NCBI RefSeq assembly: GCF_011516825.1
Contig: NZ_WOTA01000002.1
Location: 124,001 to 188,000, forward strand
From: Acetobacter oeni
GTDB lineage: Bacteria > Pseudomonadota > Alphaproteobacteria > Acetobacterales > Acetobacteraceae
Direction: 5' to 3'
Length of the DNA stretch: 64,000 bases
Part shown: positions 17,080 to 28,868 of the stretch, piece after piece
Layout: every line of letters begins with the position of its first letter
How positions within the stretch are numbered: position 1 is the first letter of the stretch
The notes under the pieces: generated by a model
Databases searched by the model: none
What the model saw: only the letters and a program-made list of their open reading frames with translations
Told to the model about the DNA's origin: nothing
Translations under genes and position numbers: made by a program

Positions 17080-19554
17080 TTACCAGTTATATGCAAGGTT
17101 GCCGTAGACTTTCCGGACCTGTCCCAGGTTGCAGGCCCATGTGCCGCAGGCCACGGTATAGTATTTGTTGGTCAGGCTGGACACGCTGAGCCGGGCTTTC
17201 AGGCCTTTCAGCGAGGGGAGGGTCTCACTGAAATCGTAATGGGCGCCGATATCGAACAGGAGATAGGCGGGGTTTTTGAAGGATTCGACGCTGTCTCCGT
17301 ATGTGGTGCCGGTGTATCTCATACCGCCATTGATGCCGAAGCCGCGCAGCGGGCGGAGGGGGATTGTGTAATCGGCGAAGACCGAGAACATGTTTTTCGG
17401 GACGTAGGGGACGGACATTCCGCTCTGGGAGATGGCGTTGCCGTAGGTGGAATCTGTGTAGATGTCATATCTTTTCGAGGTTTTATCGGTTTTGGCATAT
17501 CTGAGATCGGTGAAGCTGCAGGAGGCGGTTACTCTGAGGTTTCTGGTGACATTGGCGTTGGCGGACACTTCGAAACCCTGCGACCGGACGCGGCCGGCAT
17601 CGTCTTCGTAGCCACTGTGAACTGAATCCGTGATCAGGTAATGACTTTCCTCGATATGGAAAGAGGATGCCGTAATAATGATATTCCGGTGAGGCACTTT
17701 GTATTTCAGTCCGGCTTCAATCTGTTGTCCTGTCAGGGGTGCGAACGGTTTTCCCTGCCAGTTGGTGGCGCTTTGCGGAATGAAGGATGTGGCGTAGCTG
17801 AAATAGGGCGCGAGGTCGAAGTCGAAGTTGTAGATGAGGCCGGCGCGCCAGGTGAAGGCGTTCCGGGGACGGGGAGCGTCGCGGCTGGCGCCGCCTTTGC
17901 CGGTGGTTGTGCCTTCGGCGTTCGTGACAGAATAGTTGGTGTATTTTCCGTGATAGTTGACCCGGTCCTGTCGTCCGCCGAGCAGGATGGGCAGGCCTTT
18001 CCACTTGATCTGATCCTGGAAGTAGATGCCTTCCTGAAAGTAATTGAAGCGCGACATTGAAGTAGAGGCCGTGCAGCCGGAGGCGGCGCTGATGCTGTAG
18101 CAGGGCGTATAGTTCGAGTGGGGATTGAAGACGTCCAGGATCGGCTCGTTTCCGGAATTGTCTGAGGTGGAGTGAAAATTCCAGTCGAATTCACGGAAGT
18201 CGGAGTCGACGACCCAGGTGTGTTTCAGGGGGCCTGTGTGGAAATCTCCGGAAACGCGTGTATCGAGGCCGGTTGTTGAGTAAAGGCTCTGTGTCCACCA
18301 CGGCTCGATATAGACATGGCCCGGACTGGCAACGCCATCATAATAAAAATTGTTTTCATTATTCCGGCTTTGTTCCCATCGGAACACCTGGCTAAAATTG
18401 AGGTATTTGCTGAATTTGTGAGAAAACTGATATTCGAACATGGCATCCGTGACGCTTTCGGTATTTGCGTTTTTGAGGCCCAGAAAAGTGCTTCTGGCAA
18501 TGCGTCGGCCGTTATACGGGACCATGGTGCCAATGAGCGGGTATTCGAGACCAACGCCGTTGCCGGGGGTGTACATATACATGCCGAGCAGGGAAAGGGA
18601 TGTTTTGGGATCGATATCCCAGGTGACAGAAGGGATATCCCAGGTGACAGAAGGGCGGACGCCGGTACGGTGATAGGAGATGTGATCGGTCTGTGTGGCC
18701 CTGGGTGACGCCGATGGCGGCGATGCGGTAGCGGAGATTGCCTGATTTCGTGATTTTGTCGCTTGTATCGGCGGTCAGTTCGTAGCGCCCCCAGTTGCCG
18801 AAGCCCGGCGAGACCTGGTGGAAAGGGGTGTCGGTTAGTTTTTTGAGGCTGACGCCGAGCATGCCGCCTGGATTGACCTGTCCATACATGACGGAGGCAG
18901 GGCCGTTGACGACGTCGATCCGTTCGATGAACGCAGTTTCTCCGGCGCTGGCGGAGTTGGTCATCAGTCCATCGACGAACTGTTTAGATTCAAAACCGCG
19001 TTGCAGGATCGAGCCTGATGTGCTGGCGGAGCCGCTGCCAAACGTGCCTGCGTTTTCGGTGCGGACGCCGGCGATGTAGCCGATGCCTGGTCCCGTGGGG
19101 TCCCGGGTGACGGCATTGCCGCCGACACGCACCGGGCCGAGTGTGATGCCTGAGGTAGTCTGTTTTTTCTTCAGAATGATGGTGTTGCTGGCTGCGTAAC
19201 GGAAATTCAGATCCGTGGCGGACAGGAGTTGTTGCAGCGCGGCCTGTCGTGTCATCGCGCCCGAGACAGGGCGGGATCGTAGGTGATCTGGAGGCCGGAC
19301 AGTTTTCCGAAGATGGCCAGGGCGTGGCCAAGAGGCTGGGCGGGAATATTATAGTTTACAGTTGCAGATTGCGCTGTTGCGGTTTCGTCGGTCCGGGCTG
19401 AGGCAGTGCCGGGCGTGAGGCCGGTTCCGATGAGAGCGGCGATCAGGGCTGAGCGTGTTGCGAGGGAAACGGAGCCGTCGGCGCGCCGTGGGAGCGGCTG
19501 CGGAATGGGGTTTTTCGTGATCGGGGACACGGAAGGAATGGCTGCCGGCTTCAA
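17080..19554 (-). pseudogene. fecA: TonB-dependent siderophore receptor (FecA type), disrupted by two frameshifts
   Basis: The intact gene would encode about 820 residues of an outer-membrane receptor with an N-terminal signalling (STN) domain. Three frames carry it: 19252-19554 (signal peptide and start of STN, NYNIPAQPLGHALAIFGKLS), about 18690-19255 (rest of STN and the plug, IERIDVVNGPASVMYGQ), and 17080-18690 (beta barrel, ending in an aromatic residue: GNLAYNW). The first break follows ITYDPAL, where VSGAMTRQ resumes in another frame, suggesting a small deletion. The second is a one-base shift near 18685-18705. A 21-bp tandem duplication lies at about 18612-18655. Cognate fecR and fecI pseudogenes lie upstream. 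Confidence 0.88.
18612..18655. repeat. 21-bp perfect tandem duplication inside the fecA-like pseudogene
   Basis: The unit GATATCCCAGGTGACAGAAG plus one G occurs twice in direct succession. In the receptor frame it duplicates seven residues (SVTWDIP) without changing phase, so it is not the cause of the nearby frameshift. It looks like a recent slippage event. Confidence 0.8.
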
Positions 19555-19687
19555 CGTCTGGTTTTCTCAGAGTTAAGAATGCATCGCATTTGAAGCAAGG
19601 ACGAGCGGGCGGGCCGGTTTTTAAGGGAAGTGTGGAAAATATTTTTTCAGATACGCCGGGATACGGGGTGTTTCCGGGGTTGGCTGG

Positions 19688-20709
19688 TCATGGACCGGCG
19701 AGTGTTGTTGCCTGGGTAATGAGCAGGATATGGCCGGCGATTTCACGAACATGGTCGTTTGCGGGCAGCACGACGGCCTGGAGCGCGCCGGGGATATCAT
19801 GCAGATCGTAGAGGCCGCCAACGTGGCGGGTGGCCAGGATGCTGTCATATCTGACGATGAAGCCGGGATAATAACGGCTCAGGGTGTCGATGACGTGACC
19901 GATGGTTTCGTTTTCGACGACGAGGGTTCCACCGCGCCAGGAGCCGATGGTGTCGGGGGCGATCGTAGTCCGGGTGATTTTTCCGGTCTGGCGGTCGACC
20001 CGGACTTCGTCACCGGGGCGCATGAGGCGTTCCGGCGGGGCATCTCTGCCGCTGAGGGACATGCCGACTTCTCCGTCCTGAATGTCGAGGCGGATTTCCG
20101 ACCGGTCCATGACGATATCGAAACGGGTTCCGACATCGCGGGCGCGGAGTTCTCCGGCGCTGACGCGGAAGGGGCGGGCTGCGTCGTGGCGGACCTGGAA
20201 AAAGGCTTCTCCGGCGAGAAGGGTGATGTCGCGCCGGCTGGCTGTGTAGCTGACGGCGATGGCGGATTTTCCGCCCAGTGTGACACTGCTGCCATCGGTC
20301 AGGGTGACGGTGCGGTTCTGGCCTGTGGCGGTGGTGTAATCGGCCAGCATGGCGAGTTTCAGCGTGGGGAAGAGCAGCCAGGCGGCGCAGCAGAGCAGGG
20401 CGGTGACGAAGATGGCGGTTCCCCGCCTGAGGGCTGGCGTGATGTGGGGCTTGACACGGCGTTGTCGTGGCTGGCGGGAAGGGACAGGAGTTCAGGGCCG
20501 ATGGTGCCTGTGAGGCTCCAGATCCGGAGTGTGGCGGTCCAGGCCTCTGCGTGCGCGGGGGAGCGGGCGTGCCATGCGGAAAATTCTTCCCGCAGGGTTT
20601 TATCGTCGGGATCGTCGGTCAGGAGGATCGCCCACTGACTGGCCTCGGCGGCGAGGCTGTTCTGCGGCTCCGCCTGCCTGTCTGTCACGCGTGCCACGGG
20701 CTGCTCCAT
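19688..20709 (-). pseudogene. fecR: FecR-family anti-sigma regulator, frameshifted
   Basis: FecR proteins span the inner membrane and relay receptor occupancy to a FecI sigma factor. The cytoplasmic part is in 20359-20709 (ASQWAILLTDDPDDKTLREE, FSAWHARSPAHAEAW). Reading then has to change frame near 20470, where the other frame supplies KPHITPALRRGTAIFVTALL, the membrane helix. It continues through VTLTDGSSVTLGGKSAIAV and the FecR domain to 19688. The C-terminal part (TLVVENETIGHVIDTLSRYY) is normal. One indel therefore separates the two halves. As written, only a truncated cytoplasmic domain with an unrelated tail would be made. Confidence 0.87.
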
Positions 20710-20802
20710 CTTTTCCGGCTGTTCCGTGAAGAGGCTGCCGTCTGATCGTAAAGACGCCGGACGGAGATGATTTTCAAGGTCATCGTTTTTGTTTCTGGCT
20801 GC

Positions 20803-21326
20803 TCAGTTTCTCGGAGCGGCTTCGTCGAGCGCTGCCTGGCAGGCTGCCATGGCTTCGTTGACCAGTTGGGCGGCCCGGACGATGGAAACATCGAGCTCTG
20901 CTGAAATTTCCCGCAGTTTATAGCCGCCGAAGCGTTTCATTTCGAAGGCGAGGCGCGTGCGTTCGGGCAGGGCGGCCAGAGTCTGTTCGATCAGGGCGAG
21001 GTCTTCCCGGTCGCCGGCATAGGCTTCCGGGGTGAGCGGATCGCTGAGAAGGTGTCAGATTGCGATATCGGCGATGTCATCGGTCCGGCGTATTTTTCCG
21101 GCGCGGAGACCGTCGATGGCCAGTCTGCGGACGACCTGCATGAGGTAGGCGAGGGGCCGTTCGATTGTGATGTTCTGCTGACGGGCGGCTGTGACTTTGA
21201 GAAACGCGTGTCCTGCACGATGTCTTCGGCCCGGGTGCGGCATCCGATGATTGATGCTGCCAGATCAACGAATTTCGGACGATGGCGCAGGTAGACGTCC
21301 AGAACGGGCTCTGACTCTTTCACCAT
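20803..21326 (-). pseudogene. fecI: FecI-type ECF sigma factor, frameshift plus internal stop
   Basis: The intact product would be a ~173-residue extracytoplasmic-function sigma factor. Region 2 starts MVKESEPVLDVYLRHRPKFV and runs to AEDIVQD. There the sequence GGACACGCG, where GGACGCG would keep QDAFLKV in frame, shows a 2-base (AC) insertion near 21208-21213. Reading continues in the next frame through RPLAYLMQVVRRLAIDGLRA to a TGA at 21055-21057. The same frame then resumes with LLSDPLTPEAYAGDRE and region 4 (LPERTRLAFEMKRFGGYKLR) to the true stop at 20803. Two independent lesions make a functional sigma factor unlikely. Confidence 0.87.
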
Positions 21327-21660
21327 GCGCGATTTCCTTACGGGACAATCTGTGAATCGCGCATGTGAACAGGGTGTTCGGGCGCCCGGTTCTTTTATTG
21401 AGAAACGTTATTAACTTCAAGGTGGGTTCGGAAAGCGGGGCCGGGTCCCGGACTGTCTTCGTTTTTGTGATGAGGCGGCATGGTAGTCATTTTGGAGAGG
21501 ATCGGTTTCCAAAGACCGCCGGTCTCTCGTGAGAGCAGAGCCCTGAGTTCTGACGTCGAAAAAAGTGTGCGGCTGGCAAGGGTTTTCGGGGCTCCGCCCC
21601 GCGCCCTGCAAAGGGACGCAGTCCCTTTGATCCCGGGTTGTTCAGTGCGGAGCCGTAAGC
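21327..21660. other. Intergenic region between valS and fecI-like pseudogene
   Basis: No gene is supported. It contains repeat copy 6. The region just upstream of 21326 should hold the original fecI promoter, but I see no recognisable Fur-box-like sequence by eye. Confidence 0.45.
21495..21645. repeat. Dispersed palindromic repeat, copy 6 (compound, degraded)
   Basis: GGTTTCCAAAGACCGCCGGTCT followed by GCAGAGCCCTGAG, then GGGGCTCCGCCCC and AAAGGGACGCAGTCCCTTT. It lies on the 3' side of valS. The second half uses a different arm sequence (AAAGGGA..TCCCTTT), also seen at 56204. Confidence 0.7.
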
Positions 21661-24354
<2,694 letters not shown>

Positions 24355-24390
24355 CGCCTGTTCTAACCGGAAAGAGATCGTTCAAAATAA

Positions 24391-24421
24391 AAAGGCGGCG
24401 CTGAACGCAGCGCCGCGTTTT
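24391..24421 (-). terminator. Intrinsic terminator downstream of popZ
   Basis: A 9-bp perfect stem GCGGCGCTG / CAGCGCCGC with a 4-base loop. On the minus strand it is followed by CTTTTTATTTTG. It lies between the popZ stop (24512) and the valS start (24354). Confidence 0.8.
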
Positions 24422-24511
24422 CAGTATTGCTTTATCTGGCACAGGAGCCGGCAATCCGGAACAGGCAATCAGGGGGATCATCTGTTCCGGGGAGGGTGGC
24501 TTCTCCGGTGA

Positions 24512-25552
24512 TTACCGGTCGCTGAGGCGCTCGATCTCTTTCTGAACGGCCTGCTGGACGATGCCGGACAGGTGCTGATCCAGCCATTCCTTGAGGAATG
24601 CGCGCACTTCGTCACGGACAATGTCTTCGATGGTCAGGTTTCCACCACGCGTGATAGCCACTTTTCTCTCCCTGTGTTCGACAGATTGTTTACGGCGCAG
24701 CATCTGCTGCAGGGCGCCGAAAGAATGTTCCGTAGCGCCGATTGTCTGCTTGTCCAGCGGAATCTGGACCGGATCTGGTGCATCGCTGTCCGATGTGGCG
24801 CCGCCGCCGGTGTATCCGGCCGGATAGTTCTGTGTTTCCGACGTGTCCCTGTCTTCGCTCATCGTCACCCCTGGTCGTGTTAGCGGGAAAAGCTGCTCTT
24901 TTTTAGCAGGTGTCCCGGTTGAATGTGCCAGCTCTTGTATCGGAGGCGGGACATTTTCAACAGCCCCCGCATGCTCCTCTGCGCCGGTTTCCGGAGCCTG
25001 GAGCGCGAGTGCGTGTGTTTCCGGCGGCGCGGGTGCGGGCTCGGGAGCCGGAGCTGCCAGTTGCGGCGTGGCCTCTTCCGGGGCGGCGGACGGCGCGTCA
25101 TGTGCCGGTTCTTCGGGCTGAGCGGCAACCGGTTCCGCGTGGGCCACTTCTTCCACGTGGGCGTGTTCGGGCTCGTGATGCGGCGCGGGTGTTTCCGCAA
25201 CCGGTGCGGGCGGCTCGTGTGCGGGCTCTTCCGCATGTGTCATGACCGGAGCGGGTTCTTCCGGTGCCGGATGTTCCGCCGCGTGGGCCTCATGTTCCGG
25301 CTCTGCCCGATGCTGGCTGCCGTCTTCATGAGGTTCGTCTTCGTCACCGTCCGCCATCATAGAGGAATCCAGCACGAGAACGCTGTCTTCGTCTTCATCT
25401 TCCCCGACCTGAGGCGGCGTAAAGACCGGAGCTTCGGCCCGGGTCTCCGAAGCGGCCTTGTTCTCTTTCCCTTCCTGCAGAATGCGACGGATGGAGGAAA
25501 GAACCGTCTCTATCGAACCGTCTTCGGACTTTGTGTTACTATTCTCTGTCAT
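24512..25552 (-). CDS. popZ: PopZ-like polar organising protein (DUF2497)
   Basis: PopZ forms a polar scaffold that anchors the chromosome origin and recruits cell-cycle proteins in Alphaproteobacteria. The 346-residue protein has the short N-terminal helix (IETVLSSIRRILQEG) and the conserved C-terminal helical region (LTIEDIVRDEVRAFLKEWLD, VQKEIERL) that mediates oligomerisation. Between them lies a very long, low-complexity acidic linker of Pro, Glu, His and Ala (about residues 45-220), much longer than the Caulobacter PopZ linker (about 80 residues as I recall). The linker is probably disordered and helps condensate formation. The gene follows tolC by 30 bases. Confidence 0.88.
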   Translation of the reverse strand: MTENSNTKSEDGSIETVLSSIRRILQEGKENKAASETRAEAPVFTPPQVGEDEDEDSVLVLDSSMMADGDEDEPHEDGSQHRAEPEHEAHAAEHPAPEEPAPVMTHAEEPAHEPPAPVAETPAPHHEPEHAHVEEVAHAEPVAAQPEEPAHDAPSAAPEEATPQLAAPAPEPAPAPPETHALALQAPETGAEEHAGAVENVPPPIQELAHSTGTPAKKEQLFPLTRPGVTMSEDRDTSETQNYPAGYTGGGATSDSDAPDPVQIPLDKQTIGATEHSFGALQQMLRRKQSVEHRERKVAITRGGNLTIEDIVRDEVRAFLKEWLDQHLSGIVQQAVQKEIERLSDR

Positions 25553-25582
25553 CAGGTGACCTTCTTCACACCATCTTCAGGC

Positions 25583-27025
25583 TCAGCGACCCGGCTGGTC
25601 GACCGCGTAATCATTGATACCCCACAACCTGTCCTTGACGGCGTTATAATAGGCCTGCTCATTGTACAGTGGTACGTTCAGGTGCAGGTCAACGGCTGTC
25701 AGACGCCCGATGGCCGATGCGACGTTGTAGGAGGCTGTCACCATGTTGCTGAGGCTCTGCACCAGCGCCACCTGGGCCTGAAGCAGGGTGCTCTGCTGCT
25801 GCAGGACTTCCAGCGTGGTGCTGGTGCCGACGATGGCCTGCCGTTCAACACCGTCAAGAGCGACGGTGCCGGCCTGGATGGCGGCGCGGTTGCTCTCGAT
25901 GGCGGCTTTGTAGGCGACGAGCTGCTGCCAGTTCGAGGCGGCAGCCTGGGCGGCTTTCCGGCGCTGGACATCGACGGCACCGCGGGCGGCAAGGGCCTGC
26001 TGTTTTGCCTGGCGGATGGCCGAATATTCCGAGCCGCCCTGATAGATTGGCACGGAGACGTTCAGCGTGGCGTATTTGTCTGCGTTGATCTGGTTGTTCA
26101 GCTCCTGATTGACCGACTTCATATAGGTGGCGGTGGCGCTGATGGTTGGCATCAGGGCGGCCATGGCGACGCCGACGGAATCTTTCTGCGCGGCTTCGGT
26201 GAACAGGGCGTTAATGACGTCCGGATTGTTTTTCACCGCCATGGCGACGGCCTGGGCTTCCGATTTTACCGGCAGCAGCAGGGGCTGCGGGGGCACCAGG
26301 TTGGGCGGGGGTGCCATGCCGACCACCTGCATATAGGTGGCCTGGGCGGTCTGGAGCGTGCCTTCCGACTGCTGGCGGGTGGCCCTGGCGGAGGCGTAGG
26401 CGGACTGCGCCTGCGCCACGTCCGTGCGGGTGATTTCACCGACATGGAAGCGCTCATTGGTCGCGTGCAGCTGTTCTTCGAGTACGTGCTCATTGTTGAT
26501 GTTGAGCTGGAGGAGCTGCTCGTCCTCGATCACCTGAATGTAGGCGCTGACCACGCTGGTAAAGACCTGCTGCTCGGTGGAGATCAGCTTGGCGCGCTCC
26601 GCCATGACCTGATTGACGGCCTGGTGGGTCGAGGCGGTTGTCTTGCCGCCGCTGTAGATCGGCTGCGTGGCCGAGACCTGGGCAGCGTAGCCGAAGGTGC
26701 TGTAGCGGCGGGTGTAGCCTGAGCCGGGCACGTCATCATTGCCGCGGTAATTGTTGAAGCCCTTGTAGTAACTCGGGGCGAAGGTGCCCTGAATTTTCGG
26801 GCGCCAGCCGGCGAGCGCGGTCGGGACATTTTCGTCCGTCGCGCGCAGGGTGGCGCGTTCCTGCTGCAGGGTCGGGTTGGTCAGATAGGCTGAGGACAGC
26901 GCTTCCTGAAGCGTGTGCGGGATAAAGCTGGGCTCGCCGCTTCCGTCATATTTCTGGGCCAGAGCCGTTGAGCTGTACAGCAAGGCTGCAAGTCCCAACC
27001 CTACGCCGCAGGAATATTTCATCAA
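25583..27025 (-). CDS. tolC: TolC-family outer-membrane channel
   Basis: Outer-membrane efflux/export duct of type I secretion and RND pumps, 480 residues. The signal peptide (MMKYSCGVGLGLAALLYSST, ending ALAQ) is followed by two OEP repeats: LQEALSSAYLTNPTLQQERA at the start of the first, and a second beginning near VVGMAPPPNLVPP. Coiled-coil segments (QQSEGTLQTAQATYMQV, LQQQSTLLQAQVALVQSL) form the periplasmic tunnel. The order Pcm-family gene, tolC, popZ resembles a layout I associate with Acetobacteraceae. No pump is encoded beside it; the FUSC/HlyD set at 32-35 kb is a possible partner. Confidence 0.94.
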   Translation of the reverse strand: MMKYSCGVGLGLAALLYSSTALAQKYDGSGEPSFIPHTLQEALSSAYLTNPTLQQERATLRATDENVPTALAGWRPKIQGTFAPSYYKGFNNYRGNDDVPGSGYTRRYSTFGYAAQVSATQPIYSGGKTTASTHQAVNQVMAERAKLISTEQQVFTSVVSAYIQVIEDEQLLQLNINNEHVLEEQLHATNERFHVGEITRTDVAQAQSAYASARATRQQSEGTLQTAQATYMQVVGMAPPPNLVPPQPLLLPVKSEAQAVAMAVKNNPDVINALFTEAAQKDSVGVAMAALMPTISATATYMKSVNQELNNQINADKYATLNVSVPIYQGGSEYSAIRQAKQQALAARGAVDVQRRKAAQAAASNWQQLVAYKAAIESNRAAIQAGTVALDGVERQAIVGTSTTLEVLQQQSTLLQAQVALVQSLSNMVTASYNVASAIGRLTAVDLHLNVPLYNEQAYYNAVKDRLWGINDYAVDQPGR

Positions 27026-27189
27026 AACTTTCTCCGCTCACCCGATCCGCGCCAGTCAGCCGCGATGGTCCGGGCTTATGGCATGGCCCGGCATGATTTT
27101 CCACCGGCGAGCTTAACAGCAGATTGCCGTAATGAAAAATATTTCATCTTCGGGAAATTTCATCCGCGGCTGTGAGCGGAAGATGAAAT

Positions 27190-27897
27190 TCAGAATGCGA
27201 AGGCGGGCGCCGGCAGCAGTTCGGGGATCAGCGGGGCCGGGGAGTCGAAGCCGAGGCGGATGGCCCAGCCTTCAAACGCGCCGGCTGAACCATCGGCTGT
27301 TATGACCTGATCTGGTTCGGCGAGGAAGGAGGAGCAGGTGCCGCCGGCTTTGCTCATCATGCCGGCCACGCGGCCGCCGGTGGCGATCTGGCCGATGCAG
27401 AAAGCCGGGATGTCGGTGATGGCGCCGTCGAAGAGGATGACATCGAACGGCGCGTTTTCCGGCGCGCCGTCCGCGAGGGGGCCATGGTACCAGAGGACGC
27501 CGGGCGCGACCTGTTCCGTGTAGGCGTGGCCCTGGGCGATAAGGGCGCTGTCGGATTCGAGCGCCACAACCTGTGCGTCCAGACAGGCGACGACGGAGGC
27601 GAGGTATCCGGTTCCGGCCGCGACGACGAGGACACGTTCTCCGGCTGAGATCCTGGCGGACTGGACGAGGCGACCGGTGATCATGGGCTGGGCCAGATAG
27701 CGCCCGTCACCGAGGGGGAGGGTGCGGTCGGCGTAGGCGAATCCGCGTTCGGCGGGAGGCACGGCCAGTTCGCGCGGGAGGGTGCGCATGGCGGTGAGGA
27801 TGCGCGGATCGTTGACTTCGACCGGGCGGACCTGGTCGTCGACCATGTTCTGGCGAAGACCGTTATAATCGCAACCGTCCTGAGTTTCGGATGGCAT
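27190..27897 (-). CDS. Protein-L-isoaspartate O-methyltransferase family protein
   Basis: A 235-residue Pcm-family methyltransferase. It shows NMVDDQVRPVEVNDPRILTA at the N-terminus, GDGRYLAQPMITGRLVQ, then the SAM-binding motif RVLVVAAGTGYLASV and the post-I acidic residue in VALESD. The usual glycine-rich GTGSGY is AAGTGYL here. Many members of this alphaproteobacterial branch sit beside tolC and may not repair isoaspartate. The start at 27895-27897 is preceded by GGAG; the in-frame extension to 28113 is not supported. Confidence 0.85.
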   Translation of the reverse strand: MPSETQDGCDYNGLRQNMVDDQVRPVEVNDPRILTAMRTLPRELAVPPAERGFAYADRTLPLGDGRYLAQPMITGRLVQSARISAGERVLVVAAGTGYLASVVACLDAQVVALESDSALIAQGHAYTEQVAPGVLWYHGPLADGAPENAPFDVILFDGAITDIPAFCIGQIATGGRVAGMMSKAGGTCSSFLAEPDQVITADGSAGAFEGWAIRLGFDSPAPLIPELLPAPAFAF

Positions 27898-28123
27898 GAA
27901 CAGACTCCGGCTGAACTGTGCTGTCTGCTGTTGATTCGGGCTTTTCAGCATATTCCGGGGCCTCTCTGCTCTGTCATATCCAATGCGGGCAGCGGCCCGT
28001 CTGCTGTTCCGGCCGGAAATTTCACCCTGACCGTTTCCGTCAGCCGCTGTTCCGGGCAGGAACGTGCGATCGGCGGCTTGACCAGCGATGCCTTGCTGGT
28101 GGATATAGCGCAACCCCGTTCGG

Positions 28124-28197
28124 GGTCCGGTGGCAGAATGGTGATGCAGCGGACTGCAAATCCGCGTACGTGGGTTCGATTCCCGCCCGGACCTCCA
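28124..28197 (+). tRNA. trnC: tRNA-Cys (anticodon GCA)
   Basis: A complete cloverleaf is visible. Acceptor stem GGTCCGG pairs with CCGGACC, D arm GCAGAATGGTGATGC, anticodon stem GCGGA/TCCGC with loop CTGCAAA (anticodon GCA), and T arm GTGGGTTCGATTCCCGC. The 3' TCCA end is encoded in the DNA. Length is 74 nt with no long variable arm. Confidence 0.95.
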
Positions 28198-28525
28198 TCG
28201 CTTTGCGCGTGCCGGCGGTCATTCCATATTTTCTGTGTTTCTGTCCGCATTTTAGCCGATATCCGGGTCGGGTTTCGCGGAGACCGGCGGCATCAGAACC
28301 TGCTTCGCGGGGCGCTTCCGGTCTGCGGACAGGCTGTATCTTCCCGCCCGGACTGGGGTTGGGGCCTGTTGTGATCGCGGCGTTTTGATGGAGCGTGCGT
28401 TCCGCGCGGACCGGGTTTCCGGCTGTGCGCGTGGTCTATGCCGGCCGGAACCTGGCCGGATGAGTGGTTACGTTTCGTTTGGGTGTTGTCTGATCCCGTT
28501 CACATTTCGGGGTTAAGCAGACGGC
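28198..28525. other. Intergenic region downstream of tRNA-Cys
   Basis: No gene or clear structure is seen. The short open frames crossing the tRNA on either strand are not coding. The end of this region should contain the promoter for the proline-rich peptide gene at 28526. Confidence 0.4.
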
Positions 28526-28837
28526 ATGAAAAAATCATACTTTCTGGCCGCTGTCCTGACTTCAGTGTGTCTGCTGACGGGTTATCCGGTTAAAGCAGGC
28601 GCGGAGACATCGGGTCAGGCGGCCCATCAGGCTGACAGTAAATACAGTCAGAAGAACGAGAAATGTCCGCCGCCGCCTCGTGCCGGCAGGCGGCCACCGC
28701 CTCCTCCGATGGACGGGAAACGCCCTCCTCCACCGCCGATGAATGGCCGGTGCGGACCGCCTCCGCCCGGCGGCCTGCGCGCGCCTCCGGGAACACCTTC
28801 CTCCGGCATGAACACAGAAAGCGGATCAGGCAGATAA
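28526..28837 (+). CDS. Small secreted proline-rich protein
   Basis: I do not recognise a family. The 103-residue product has a clear signal peptide (MKKSYFLAAVLTSVCLLTGY, then PVKAGA). The mature part is dominated by proline repeats: PPPPRAGRRPPPPPMDGKR, PPPPPMNGR and PPPPGG. The repeat unit is roughly R(R/C)PPPPPM(D/N)G(K/R), basic and extended. Such peptides may bind cell wall or envelope proteins, but no function is shown. It stands alone, converging with the glucokinase gene. Confidence 0.72.
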   Translation: MKKSYFLAAVLTSVCLLTGYPVKAGAETSGQAAHQADSKYSQKNEKCPPPPRAGRRPPPPPMDGKRPPPPPMNGRCGPPPPGGLRAPPGTPSSGMNTESGSGR

Positions 28838-28868
28838 CGCGGACCGGGATTGTCGCGGGAGCGTGGCT

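Noticed and set aside
18612..18655. The 21-bp tandem duplication as cause of the fecA frameshift
   Set aside because: Its length is a multiple of three, so it only adds seven codons; the frame change lies further upstream in the gene, near 18685-18705.
17080..21326. Sequencing error as the sole explanation of the fec frameshifts
   Set aside because: Five or more lesions of different kinds (indels, a 2-base insertion, a nonsense codon) cluster in one operon while about 60 kb of other genes are clean; still, raw reads were not available to exclude it.
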